This document shows, one piece after another, positions 36,168-44,551 of a stretch of 64,000 bases of DNA; the stretch's first letter is position 1, and each line of letters starts with the position of its first letter. A program made the position numbers and the translations under genes. The stretch is from positions 1-64,000 of the forward strand of contig CAZFOO010000003.1 in the NCBI GenBank assembly GCA_964520585.1. The letters are read 5' to 3'. Source of the DNA: PXAP01 sp964520585 (GTDB lineage Bacteria > Bacteroidota > Bacteroidia > Bacteroidales > PUMT01). Below the pieces are notes generated by a model. It searched no databases and was not told where the DNA came from. It worked only from the letters and a program-made list of their open reading frames with translations.

Positions 36168-38351
36168 ATGAACAATTCAAAAAAAGGGAAATGCCCCGTA
36201 ATGCATGGTGCAAATACGGATACTGGTAATTCCGTAATGAGTTGGTGGCCAAATGCTCTCAACCTGGATATTTTACACCAGCATGACACTAAAACAAATC
36301 CTTTGGGTGAGGACTTCAATTACAGGGAAGAGTTTAAAAAACTGGATTTGGAAGGGCTAAAAAATGACTTGAAAAAATTAATGACTGATAGTAAGGATTG
36401 GTGGCCTGCCGATTGGGGTCACTATGGCGGTTTAATGATCCGGATGGCCTGGCATAGTGCCGGTACATACCGTATTGCTGACGGACGTGGCGGAAGTAAT
36501 ACCGGCAATCAACGTTTCGCCCCACTCAACAGTTGGCCTGATAATGTTAACCTGGATAAGGCACGCAGGTTATTATGGCCTATCAAGAAAAAATATGGCA
36601 ACAAAATATCATGGGCCGATTTGTTTATTCTGGCCGGAAATATGGCCTATGAATCTATGGGCTTTAAAACCTTTGGGTTTGCTGGTGGACGAGAGGATAT
36701 CTGGCATCCTGAAAAGGACATTTACTGGGGAGCTGAGAAAGAATGGCTTGAACCAACAAAATCCCGCTATTCTGATGATAAAAACCGTGATTCCCTGGAA
36801 AATCCCCTGGCTGCGGTACAGATGGGATTGATTTACGTAAATCCCGAAGGGGTGGACGGTACCCCTGACCCGCTTAAAACCGCAAAAGACGTACGCACGA
36901 CATTCAAACGCATGGCCATGAACGATGAGGAAACCGTTGCATTAACTGCCGGTGGCCATACTGTTGGCAAGTGCCACGGAAATGGTGATGCATCTGTCCT
37001 GGGCTCAAGTCCGGAAGAAGCAGAACCGGAAGAGCAGGGCTTTGGCTGGAAAAATCCAAAAGGTAAGGGCCATTCTGAAGATACTGTTACCAGTGGACTG
37101 GAAGGTGCATGGTCGAGCAAGCCCGACAGATGGAATCATACCTACTTCCATCTTTTGCTCAATCACGAATGGGAGTCCAGAAAAAGTCCCGCAGGGGCAT
37201 GGCAATGGGAACCCGTTAACATGAAAGAGGAAGATAAACCTTTTGATGCCCATATTCCCGGCGTGCGCCGCAATCCCATCATGACAGATGCCGATATGGC
37301 AATGAAAATGGATCCTGAATACAGAAAAATATCAGAACGTTTTTATAAAAACCCTGAGGAATTTGCCGAAATGTTTGCAAGGGCATGGTTTAAATTAACT
37401 CATCGTGACTTAGGCCCGAAAAGCCGTTACCTGGGACCTGATGTACCCAAAGAAGATCTTATCTGGCAGGATCCCGTTCCGACAGTTGACTACACCCTGA
37501 CGGAGGCAGAAATTGAAGACCTCAAGACGAAGTTGCTGAACAGTGGCCTGTCGCAAACAGAGCTTATCAATACAGCATGGGACAGTGCAAGAACATTCAG
37601 AGGTTCCGATTACAGAGGTGGAGCGAATGGAGCAAGAATTCGTCTTACACCTCACAAAAAATGGGAAGGCAATGAGCCAAAACGTCTTGAAAAAGTTTTG
37701 AATAAATTTACTGAAATTCAATCAGGTTTAAGCAAAAAAGTGAGTATTGCCGACCTAATTGTACTGGGAGGTACTGCTGCCATTGAAAAAGCAGCACAGC
37801 AAGCCGGGGTTAATATAAAGGTACCTTTCAGCCCGGGAAGGGGTGATGCCACAGATGAAATGACCGATGCCGAATCTTTCGACGACCTTGAGCCTATTCA
37901 CGATGGTTACAGAAACTGGGTCAAAAAAGACTATGCCGTGAAACCTGAAGAACTCCTTCTCGACAGAACTCAGCTTATGGGTTTGACAGCTCCTGAAATG
38001 ACTGTTTTAATTGGCGGCATGCGTGTATTAGGTACAAATCATGGAGGAACAAAACATGGTGTGTTTACAGACAGAGAAGGCAAGCTAACAAATGATTTCT
38101 TTGTAAATCTTACCGACATGAGTTACTCATGGAAACCTGTGTCGGATAATTTATATCATATTGTTGACAGAAAGACTAATCAGACAAAATGGACAGCAAC
38201 CAGGGTTGACTTAGTCTTTGGTTCCAACTCTGTATTGCGTTCTTATGCTGAATTATATGCACAGGATGACAGCAATGAAAAATTTGTAAAAGATTTTGTG
38301 AATGCATGGGTGAAAGTAATGGATGCAGATCGTTTTGATTTGAAAAAATAG
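36168..38351 (+). CDS. katG: Catalase-peroxidase KatG
   Basis: 727 aa, full length with both tandem domains. The distal R92-W95-H96 (MIRMAWHSAGTYR) and the proximal His region LTAGGHTVGKCHG are intact. The Tyr of the Met-Tyr-Trp crosslink is in GLIYVNPEGVDG. The N-terminal CPVMHG opening is typical. The enzyme destroys hydrogen peroxide in the cytosol. It is co-transcribed with the upstream PerR-like gene, giving this otherwise anaerobic-looking organism an oxidative stress unit. Confidence 0.97.
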   Translation: MNNSKKGKCPVMHGANTDTGNSVMSWWPNALNLDILHQHDTKTNPLGEDFNYREEFKKLDLEGLKNDLKKLMTDSKDWWPADWGHYGGLMIRMAWHSAGTYRIADGRGGSNTGNQRFAPLNSWPDNVNLDKARRLLWPIKKKYGNKISWADLFILAGNMAYESMGFKTFGFAGGREDIWHPEKDIYWGAEKEWLEPTKSRYSDDKNRDSLENPLAAVQMGLIYVNPEGVDGTPDPLKTAKDVRTTFKRMAMNDEETVALTAGGHTVGKCHGNGDASVLGSSPEEAEPEEQGFGWKNPKGKGHSEDTVTSGLEGAWSSKPDRWNHTYFHLLLNHEWESRKSPAGAWQWEPVNMKEEDKPFDAHIPGVRRNPIMTDADMAMKMDPEYRKISERFYKNPEEFAEMFARAWFKLTHRDLGPKSRYLGPDVPKEDLIWQDPVPTVDYTLTEAEIEDLKTKLLNSGLSQTELINTAWDSARTFRGSDYRGGANGARIRLTPHKKWEGNEPKRLEKVLNKFTEIQSGLSKKVSIADLIVLGGTAAIEKAAQQAGVNIKVPFSPGRGDATDEMTDAESFDDLEPIHDGYRNWVKKDYAVKPEELLLDRTQLMGLTAPEMTVLIGGMRVLGTNHGGTKHGVFTDREGKLTNDFFVNLTDMSYSWKPVSDNLYHIVDRKTNQTKWTATRVDLVFGSNSVLRSYAELYAQDDSNEKFVKDFVNAWVKVMDADRFDLKK

Positions 38352-38387
38352 ATCTACAAAGCTGTTATCGCATATAGCCAGTGGTGG

Positions 38388-38412
38388 GGGAAGTTTAAAC
38401 CTGAAACTTCCT
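38388..38412. other. Hairpin between convergent katG and the M56 peptidase gene
   Basis: GGAAGTTT and AAACTTCC pair perfectly around a seven-base loop, 37 bases after the katG stop. There is no T-run, so termination activity is uncertain. Confidence 0.5.
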
Positions 38413-38583
38413 GCTTCGCAGCATAGTTTGTTTCAGTTAATACAGACATGCTCCGAAATCCCTCACTGGCATTATGCGGTGCACTGTATTACCACTGATA
38501 GTGGTCCCCGAAAAAGCAAAAATGATTTTAAATCAGGTAAATCCTCTTCTATACAGGCTTTTGACCGGGATTGTGTTTCCCGG

Positions 38584-40119
38584 TTACAACTTAGCGAACA
38601 ACTCCTTTAACCCGGCAGGGTCAATATCAAAACGATATATTTTGTTGTTAAATTCCTCAATTTCTCGGAAATCAACCATAATGCTCATTCTGCTTTCTTG
38701 CTTTATAATAAGCTTTAAAAAATCTCCCGTCCTAAATTCACCATAATTCGCTCCTTCAGGAGCACCGGGGGGAGGAGGGACAGATTTGCTGTATAAATCC
38801 CACATATGCAAACCACCAAGGGTTTGTTGCATCTCGATGATTTCGCCAGAGCCAGGAACTATTTTAATATCTACAGAAGATTGTGTGGTGAATTTAAAAA
38901 ACTGATTAGTTCGCCTGTGCAAATTTACCGGTGTTTCACTTCCTGCTTCATAGAATTCGGTAAACATTTCTCCATCTTTACGTTTTGTTACAAAAATTTT
39001 AACTTTTATCGGCGCATCTAAAACATTATTATCATCCATTGTCCCGTCAAATTCTCCGATTATTTCTTTTATTACATTACCTGATCCGTCAGTTCTGCTA
39101 ACCAATTTCCAGTGAGACTCATCAGGTACTACATTATTAGCCTGTTGCTTATCTAAAGGTCCGGTCAGGTCATCGCTGCATCCTTTTGCAGTGAATAATA
39201 AACCTGCAACTGCAATCAAAGGGATTATTGCAATTTGCTTAAAAAATGCGATCCCGGGAGATGTTTTTTTGCTCATCATTTTTAGCCGTTTTTTTGTCAG
39301 TAGGTAATTGAATGGGCTTGATAGTGACAGACTGTTTGTCTGCCTGATTTTTTCGAATAATAAAAGCTGATATGTCTTAGTATCCGAAACTGATTCTATG
39401 ACTGACTGGTCTGCCAGAAATTCATGATTGAGTCTAATCGCCTTCCTGCAGAAAAAAAGAATGGGATTTATCCATGCAAACACCGTTATGAGTTCAGCAA
39501 ACAAAATATCCAGTGAATGATACTGTTTTACATGAGTTAATTCATGAGCCAAAATTTCCTTTTCGATTTTTCCCCTCTCAAAATCATCCCGGTTAACGAA
39601 AATATAACTCAGAAAACTGTGGGGGATCCCGTTATTTTTTGTCAAAACAATGGTGCCATCAAGATAAGGGATAGATTTGTTGTTTTTTATCGTAAGATGT
39701 ATGGACAGAACATTTCTTATAAACCTGTATAACAGAGTCAGAGTAACAGTAATGTAACAAATTAATAGCAACATTAATCCGGAATTATATTGATTTGTGA
39801 TAGTGGAAGCAGGTTGTGTAAGTGTGGTCTGAAGCTCACTGTCCTCAGGGTTGTTTTTGGCTATGTTGTTATCAGGGGTGAAGTTTTCGCTGATCTTGTT
39901 AGTTACCGGACCGGTATCTGTAATATTGATTAATCCCGGTACTTGTGGCATTAATGATATTTTGGGAAGGGGTACCAGGGGAACGGCAAAGGGTAGTATG
40001 ATGCTTATCAGCAGGTAGAACCTTTTGAACCGGTGCATCTTTTCTCTTTCGAGGAAAAGATGGTAGATGGCCATCAGCAGCGCAGAAAATAAGATTGCTT
40101 TAATGATGTAGGTTAACAT
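38584..40119 (-). CDS. BlaR1-type M56 peptidase with unusual C-terminal domain
   Basis: 511 aa. Several N-terminal transmembrane segments and the zinc motif HELTH (H192-E193-H196) with a later helix (NHEFLADQSVIES) define the M56 membrane metallopeptidase of BlaR1/MecR1. In place of the penicillin-binding sensor domain, the C-terminal 190 residues contain a beta-rich region (WKLVSRTDGSGNVIKEIIGE onward). In related systems ligand sensing triggers cleavage of the BlaI repressor. Here the signal is unlikely to be a beta-lactam. The cognate BlaI-like gene lies 105 bases upstream. Confidence 0.85.
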   Translation of the reverse strand: MLTYIIKAILFSALLMAIYHLFLEREKMHRFKRFYLLISIILPFAVPLVPLPKISLMPQVPGLINITDTGPVTNKISENFTPDNNIAKNNPEDSELQTTLTQPASTITNQYNSGLMLLLICYITVTLTLLYRFIRNVLSIHLTIKNNKSIPYLDGTIVLTKNNGIPHSFLSYIFVNRDDFERGKIEKEILAHELTHVKQYHSLDILFAELITVFAWINPILFFCRKAIRLNHEFLADQSVIESVSDTKTYQLLLFEKIRQTNSLSLSSPFNYLLTKKRLKMMSKKTSPGIAFFKQIAIIPLIAVAGLLFTAKGCSDDLTGPLDKQQANNVVPDESHWKLVSRTDGSGNVIKEIIGEFDGTMDDNNVLDAPIKVKIFVTKRKDGEMFTEFYEAGSETPVNLHRRTNQFFKFTTQSSVDIKIVPGSGEIIEMQQTLGGLHMWDLYSKSVPPPPGAPEGANYGEFRTGDFLKLIIKQESRMSIMVDFREIEEFNNKIYRFDIDPAGLKELFAKL

Positions 40120-40224
40120 GGTAAAGGATTTTTTTGTATTTTGCCGTCTGTGTTACTTTGAATCTCTGTGAAAAAGCCGTGAAATAAATCTCCTTGGCTA
40201 CAGAGCTTAGTATTGAGGCTTGTT

Positions 40225-40599
40225 TTATTGATTTTTTTTCTTTTTGATTTCCTCGTCAATTATTTTTTTAAGTTCTTCGAGTTCCTCCTCGCTCAGGTTA
40301 GTTGTTTCGGTAAAAAAAGTTGCAAACTGCAGGGCTGAGTTACTGAAGAAGTTTTTGATCATTCCCCTTACATGCATTGAAAAATAGTCGGCTTTAGGGA
40401 TAAGTGGAAAGTACTGCCTTGAGTTGCCATAGAGTTTATATCCTACAAATCCTTTATCCTGCATCCTTTTCAACAGGGTTGCAACCGTGGTGGCTGCCGG
40501 TTTCGGATCAGGATAGCTGTCAATAAGTTCCTTAAGGAAGGCATTTTCTTTTTTCCAGAGCAGTTCCATCAATTTTTCTTCCGTCTTTGAAAGTTTCAT
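40225..40599 (-). CDS. BlaI/MecI/CopY family repressor
   Basis: 124 aa winged-helix repressor (MKLSKTEEKLMELLWKKENA; PAATTVATLLKRMQDKGFVGY is the recognition region) with a C-terminal dimer helix. It should bind the ATTCTA-n6-TAGAA palindrome just upstream and be cleaved by the M56 partner downstream. A truncated near copy lies at 35464-35595. Confidence 0.93.
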   Translation of the reverse strand: MKLSKTEEKLMELLWKKENAFLKELIDSYPDPKPAATTVATLLKRMQDKGFVGYKLYGNSRQYFPLIPKADYFSMHVRGMIKNFFSNSALQFATFFTETTNLSEEELEELKKIIDEEIKKKKNQ

Positions 40600-40619
40600 A
40601 TTCTACATATAGTTATTGG

Positions 40620-40637
40620 ATTCTACAAGTATAGAAC
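40620..40637. promoter_or_regulatory. BlaI-type operator palindrome
   Basis: ATTCTACAAGTATAGAAC, an inverted repeat 21 bases before the blaI-like start. A second partial TTCTACATATAG copy is at 40601-40612. The match to the site upstream of the truncated copy supports a shared repressor. Confidence 0.6.
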
Positions 40638-40782
40638 ATTTTTTTAATATTTGCAACTTTTTAGAAGCGAATTTTTTGGTTAATTCTTTTTTAAAAAATA
40701 TGGTATTGGAAATTTTTTATGAAGGGACCAATAAAGTATATCAATTATTACGGATAGTACAGGTGTAATTATTTTATGCTGC

Positions 40783-41172
40783 TCATTTATTGGTGTCTAA
40801 AACCGGTGCAGTGTTGGCGGAATGGGTCTTTATACCTTGATGCCCGGTAATAAAAGCATCAGGATGCTTTTTAATTTCTTTTGAAATTAATGTCCCCGAT
40901 ATTTTTGATCCTTCATGTAGTACTGTAAGGTTTGAAACATGAACTGTTCCAATTATTTTGCCAAAAACAATAAGATCTTTTACTTTGAATTCCCCGATGA
41001 GTATTCCCTCCTTGTCAACAACCAGACATTCGCTTATATTTAGCTTTCCTGAATATACTCCGGATAAATTCAGGCTTCCGTTTATTATGAGCTCACCTTT
41101 TCCTGAAACAACGTTCAGTTGGTTTGATGAATTTTCAGCGTTTTGGATATCCTTTCCATCAATACTCTCCAT
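40783..41172 (-). CDS. Second bactofilin
   Basis: 129 aa. The beta-helix repeats run about residues 20-110 (GELIINGSLNLSGVYSGKL, GEFKVKDLIVFGKIIGTV, GSKISGTLISKEI). The N-terminus is Ser/Asn-rich and acidic. It differs from the bactofilin at 24359-24754 enough to be a separate paralog. Filament formation at the membrane is inferred from the family. It is monocistronic, downstream of neither neighbour. Confidence 0.85.
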   Translation of the reverse strand: MESIDGKDIQNAENSSNQLNVVSGKGELIINGSLNLSGVYSGKLNISECLVVDKEGILIGEFKVKDLIVFGKIIGTVHVSNLTVLHEGSKISGTLISKEIKKHPDAFITGHQGIKTHSANTAPVLDTNK

Positions 41173-41588
41173 GATAATTAATATTTAATTTAGAATCCCT
41201 TTTCGTCATTATTGACTGGCTGCGTGTCCGTTTTCTTCCTGCCGGAATTCACAAAAAATAGTATAAACAGTCTTCCGGGGATAATATATCTTGTCAAGGA
41301 ATGCTAAAGTTTCGATTTGAGATATGTTCACAAAAAATGAATTGCCAATAAATTTAAATCAATAAAAACAGCAACCAAAAAAGAAAGTGGCTCTTATTGA
41401 ATATATTTTGATAATAACTCAATATCTAAAGTCCAATAGCATTAAATTTGTGACGAACAGCACAAGGTTGTTAGAATATATTGTAGATGGCCAGATTTTA
41501 TAGAATTTCTTACAAAAAAACTTCAAAACAGCTTAGGTTTGAGATAAAAGTAGCCGCATTAGAATAATTTATGAAAAAACTTTTTTAT
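41173..41588. other. Intergenic stretch without a gene
   Basis: I see no coding region. TAAATTTG at 41443-41450 on the plus strand fits a -7 element and has no gene just after it, so a short RNA is possible but unsupported. Confidence 0.35.
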
Positions 41589-41606
41589 TATGAACTAATG
41601 TTCATA
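41589..41606. promoter_or_regulatory. Perfect palindromic operator upstream of the DUF134 gene
   Basis: TATGAAC-TAAT-GTTCATA is a perfect 7-bp inverted repeat. It overlaps the expected -33 region of the promoter element TACTTTTG at 41615-41622, which itself ends five bases before the start codon. The likely binder is the DUF134 protein encoded next to it. Confidence 0.6.
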
Positions 41607-41626
41607 AAAAGTTTTACTTTTGTGCC

Positions 41627-42049
41627 ATGGCCCGGCCCAAAAGGAAAAGAACAATTATGAATCCTCCGGTAATGGAAGGATTTAAGCCATTTGGGGTTCC
41701 AATGATTAAGCTGGAGCCTGTTTGTTTGTTATTTGAAGAATATGAATCAATCCGGCTCGCGGACTATGAGGGACTGACCCAGGAGCAATCTGCTAAAAAA
41801 ATGAATATTTCCCGTCCCACATTTACCAGGGTTTATGAAAAAGCGAGGCGGACAATTGCACGGGCTTTCGTGGAGGGGAAAGCAATATTAATTGAAGGCG
41901 GAAATTATCATACAGATGATTGCTGGTACAAGTGTGAAACCTGCATGAAACTGAATATTTCAAAAACTGAATCAAGTTCATGTAATTATTGTCATTCAGA
42001 GGCATTGAGAAATTTAAACAGAAAAATGGGATTTGATGGAAGCTGCTGA
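41627..42049 (+). CDS. DUF134 family DNA-binding protein
   Basis: 140 aa. MARPKRKRTIMNPPVMEGFKP and the helix-turn-helix GLTQEQSAKKMNISRPTFTR are the family signature; a Cys-bearing tail (CETC, CNYC, GSC) could bind a metal. COG1342 proteins are regulators of unknown signal found in anaerobes and archaea, usually near NifX-like genes, as here. It probably controls the following four genes through the palindrome upstream. The stop overlaps the next small reading frame by 14 bases. Confidence 0.85.
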   Translation: MARPKRKRTIMNPPVMEGFKPFGVPMIKLEPVCLLFEEYESIRLADYEGLTQEQSAKKMNISRPTFTRVYEKARRTIARAFVEGKAILIEGGNYHTDDCWYKCETCMKLNISKTESSSCNYCHSEALRNLNRKMGFDGSC

Positions 42050-42194
42050 TTTCAATGGTAATGGTGAATGCCTGGGTTGCGACCTCCTAATTCCACAAAC
42101 TAAAGGGAAACCCTGCATGGAAAATATTTGTCCATGTTGTGGCAAAAATAAATATCCGGGAAGGAAGTTATTATCATCAATTATATTTAATTAA
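42036..42194 (+). CDS. 52-aa Cys-rich mini-protein
   Basis: ATG-initiated, starting inside the end of the DUF134 gene in another frame. Six cysteines occur in the pattern CLGC, C, CPCC (C12, C15, C27, C32, C34, C35), suited to a zinc or Fe-S site. The stop is 17 bases before the NifX-like start. Too short for usual gene finders, it fits the tight gene order and the metal theme of the cluster. No family is recognised. Confidence 0.6.
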   Translation: MEAADFNGNGECLGCDLLIPQTKGKPCMENICPCCGKNKYPGRKLLSSIIFN

Positions 42195-42197
42195 AAA

Positions 42198-42202
42198 AGG
42201 AG
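42198..42202 (+). promoter_or_regulatory. Shine-Dalgarno sequence of the NifX-like gene
   Basis: AGGAG nine bases before the ATG at 42212. Most genes in this window lack such a site, so it stands out. Confidence 0.6.
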
Positions 42203-42211
42203 AAATATATT

Positions 42212-42586
42212 ATGAAAATTGCAGTACCAACAAGGGAAAGTGTCGTTGATGACCATTTTGGTCATTGTGAAAAGTATACAATTTTTACTATAGACGCTGA
42301 CAGGAATATTATTCATGAAGAATTGCTGCCATCTCCACAGGGATGTGGTTGTAAAAGCAATATCGGGGTCATTTTACAGGAAATAGGAGTAAATGTTATG
42401 TTGGCCGGTAACATGGGTAACGGTGCCCTGAATGTACTTAACTTTCATGGGATTGATGTTTATCGTGGCTGTGCCGGTAATGTGCGTCATTTGGTTGAAG
42501 CTTTTCTGAAAGGAAACATCGAAGATTCTGGCGAGGGTTGCCATTCACATGAACGTCATCAGGAGGGACACAGCTGCAACCATTAA
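42212..42586 (+). CDS. NifX/NifB-type dinitrogenase iron-molybdenum cofactor domain protein
   Basis: 124 aa. MKIAVPTRESVVDDHFGHCEKY is the characteristic start with the conserved HFGHC, and the core ends GCAGNVRHLVEAFLKGN. The tail is His/Cys-rich (HSHERHQEGHSCNH), suited to metal binding. In nitrogenase maturation such domains carry NifB-co/FeMo-co; stand-alone members in non-fixers are uncharacterised. Here it sits in a cluster with a DUF134 regulator, a DUF5320 protein and an MBL-fold protein and no nif genes. Confidence 0.88.
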   Translation: MKIAVPTRESVVDDHFGHCEKYTIFTIDADRNIIHEELLPSPQGCGCKSNIGVILQEIGVNVMLAGNMGNGALNVLNFHGIDVYRGCAGNVRHLVEAFLKGNIEDSGEGCHSHERHQEGHSCNH

Positions 42587-42711
42587 AGTAGAGTTAAAAA
42601 CCGGCTGACCCCGGATTATCCAGTGCTAAAAGTGGCTGTAATTTTTTGTTTTGCAATATGGTTTTTTCACCATATATGGCTTACAATTCTTTAACGTAAA
42701 ATTTATTGATT

Positions 42712-42903
42712 ATGCCTAAAATGGACGGTAAGGGACCTCAAAAGGAAGGTCCCAAAGCAGGTCGTAAATTAGGAGCTTGCTCTGATGATAAGGAAAAACA
42801 AGAATTATTTTTGGGAAAAGGAATGGGGAAACGACGGAATTCCGGAGGGGGCTCAGGTTTAGGAAAGCGGTTAAGGTATGATGCGGATAAATCGTATAAA
42901 TGA
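42712..42903 (+). CDS. DUF5320 family small protein
   Basis: 63 aa from the ATG at 42712 (MPKMDGKGPQKEGPKAGRKL); an in-frame TTG at 42706 would add two residues. The opening MP-x-DG-x-GP-x5-GP-x2-GR-x-LG-x-C is the DUF5320 hallmark. The rest is Gly/Lys-rich and probably disordered. It overlaps the MBL gene by four bases. Function is unknown; members accompany NifX-like genes in anaerobes. Confidence 0.75.
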   Translation: MPKMDGKGPQKEGPKAGRKLGACSDDKEKQELFLGKGMGKRRNSGGGSGLGKRLRYDADKSYK

Positions 42904-43769
42904 AAGTAGTTGTTTTAATAGACAATAAGCCTCATCCTGAAATGAATTTGCGTTCAGAGCACGGATTGAGCATTTATTTTGAAGCCGATGGATTAAAATG
43001 GCTGTTTGATGTTGGTGCTTCAAATAATTTTTTTATTAATGCCAAACATTTAGGGATCAATATATCAGATATTGATTATCTGGTTTTATCTCATGGCCAT
43101 TCCGACCATACAGGTGGCCTGGGGAAATTCCTGGAAGTGAACAGCAAAGCCCGAATTATTATGTCAGCCAATATAAGGGATGAGACTTATTACTCTCATC
43201 GTTATGAAGAGAAGCGGAATATTGGCATTGATCATTCGGTTATTGAGAAAAACAGGAGCCGGTTCATTTTTGCTGATAAAAATATGATGATAAGCAAAAA
43301 TGCAGGTGTGGTTTTAAGATTTCCCCGGAAATTTGATACACCCAAATCAAACAAAAACCTGACCCTGGAGAATTCTGATGGTGAAACTCCCGATGAATTT
43401 CAGCATGAAGTCGCATTATGCGTGAATCTCTCAAATGGGATTGTAGTTTTTTCCGGTTGTTCTCATAACGGAATTTTAAATATTCTCGAAGCATGCACCC
43501 AGTATTTCCACCATTCCAGGGCCCTTGTTTGTATAGGGGGGACTCATTTAAGAGACAGTGATTCAGTAAATGCCTATGAATCGGTATCAGAAATTAAAAA
43601 TACAGGCAGGACCATTTTGGATAATTATCCGGGGATGCAGTTAATTACCGGCCACTGTACTGGAGATAAAGCAAAAAAACTTCTGTCCCAGGTCATGGGT
43701 GATAAATTCCAGGCTTTTCATACCGGAGCTGCTTTTAATATAATGGAGAGCAACCAAAAAGTATTATAA
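42900..43769 (+). CDS. MBL-fold metallohydrolase
   Basis: 289 aa. The zinc signature LSHGHSDHTGGLG (HxHxDH) is at about residues 64-76, with further ligands in SGCSHNG and TGHCTG. The closest group is COG1237, which includes enzymes annotated as dihydropterin ribofuranosylaminobenzene phosphate synthase. It overlaps the DUF5320 gene. I infer action on a pterin-like or phosphorylated small molecule, with low certainty. Confidence 0.85.
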   Translation: MKVVVLIDNKPHPEMNLRSEHGLSIYFEADGLKWLFDVGASNNFFINAKHLGINISDIDYLVLSHGHSDHTGGLGKFLEVNSKARIIMSANIRDETYYSHRYEEKRNIGIDHSVIEKNRSRFIFADKNMMISKNAGVVLRFPRKFDTPKSNKNLTLENSDGETPDEFQHEVALCVNLSNGIVVFSGCSHNGILNILEACTQYFHHSRALVCIGGTHLRDSDSVNAYESVSEIKNTGRTILDNYPGMQLITGHCTGDKAKKLLSQVMGDKFQAFHTGAAFNIMESNQKVL

Positions 43770-43978
43770 TACCTTCCAACCTTTTTCCGGCCTTTTTCGT
43801 CTTATACATTGTGAGACTAATTACTTTCTATTTAAACCAGGAATAGTCTGTATAATAAACAGATAAAAAATTTCAGGCAGAATTTCGGAATATCTGCAAG
43901 GTTAATTTTTTTCTACAATCAATAAAGTGCCGAAGCAATATTAAAACTTTGTTAACCGGTCATATCATAATGTAAAAT

Positions 43979-44371
43979 ATGGAAAATAACCATTTTAATG
44001 ATTTGAAAGTTTTGATTGCTGAAGATGACAGGGCATCCCAAATACTTCTCAAGGAGCTTTTCAGGTATTTTACCAGTGAGATCTTAATTGCAGAAAACGG
44101 CCGGGAAGCTGTAGATACGTGTCGCCAGAACCCGGATGTGGGCCTTATACTGATGGATATCAGGATGCCCCTGATGAACGGATACGATGCTTCAAGGGAG
44201 ATTCGTAATTTCAATAAAGATGTGGTTATCATTGCCCAATCGGCACATATGCTTTCAGATAATGATGTTGACCTGAAAATTTCAGGATGCAACGGATATA
44301 TTTCAAAGCCTATTCGAAAAGCTGTAATAACCGGGCTGCTGGAAAAGTATTTTTGCAAACGGCCGGGCTAA
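43979..44371 (+). CDS. Single-domain response regulator
   Basis: 130 aa receiver: acidic pocket AEDD, phospho-acceptor Asp in LILMDIRMPLMNG, Ser/Thr switch at IIAQSAH, and Lys in YISKPIRK. There is no output domain. The sequence most resembles receivers of hybrid histidine kinases. A terminator follows, so it is transcribed alone. The partner kinase could be either kinase at 47861 or 51069. Confidence 0.9.
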   Translation: MENNHFNDLKVLIAEDDRASQILLKELFRYFTSEILIAENGREAVDTCRQNPDVGLILMDIRMPLMNGYDASREIRNFNKDVVIIAQSAHMLSDNDVDLKISGCNGYISKPIRKAVITGLLEKYFCKRPG

Positions 44372-44462
44372 GTTTTAATTGATTGCAAGTGTTATGTTTT
44401 ATTAATTATTTCCGGTTTGACTGAACCTGACGGGGACAAGTTCGACCTGCCGGAATATTAAG

Positions 44463-44488
44463 ACCCTGCCTTATGGCAGGGTTTTTTT
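44463..44488 (+). terminator. Rho-independent terminator
   Basis: CCCTGCC-TTAT-GGCAGGG followed by seven T. Seven G/C-rich pairs and a tetraloop make it one of the strongest terminators in the window. It ends the response regulator transcript 92 bases after its stop. Confidence 0.9.
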
Positions 44489-44551
44489 GCGAGTTTATTG
44501 CAACTGGATTCATAATTATTATCGGAATAATAACCGTGTAGTAAGTTTACG

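Noticed and set aside
32681..40640. Complete integrated element bounded by the tRNA
   Set aside because: No integrase, transposase or duplicated tRNA end was found, so only a suspicion of past insertion is justified.
44400..44488. Structured RNA before the nucleotidase
   Set aside because: Apart from the terminator hairpin I see no convincing stems or a known RNA family.
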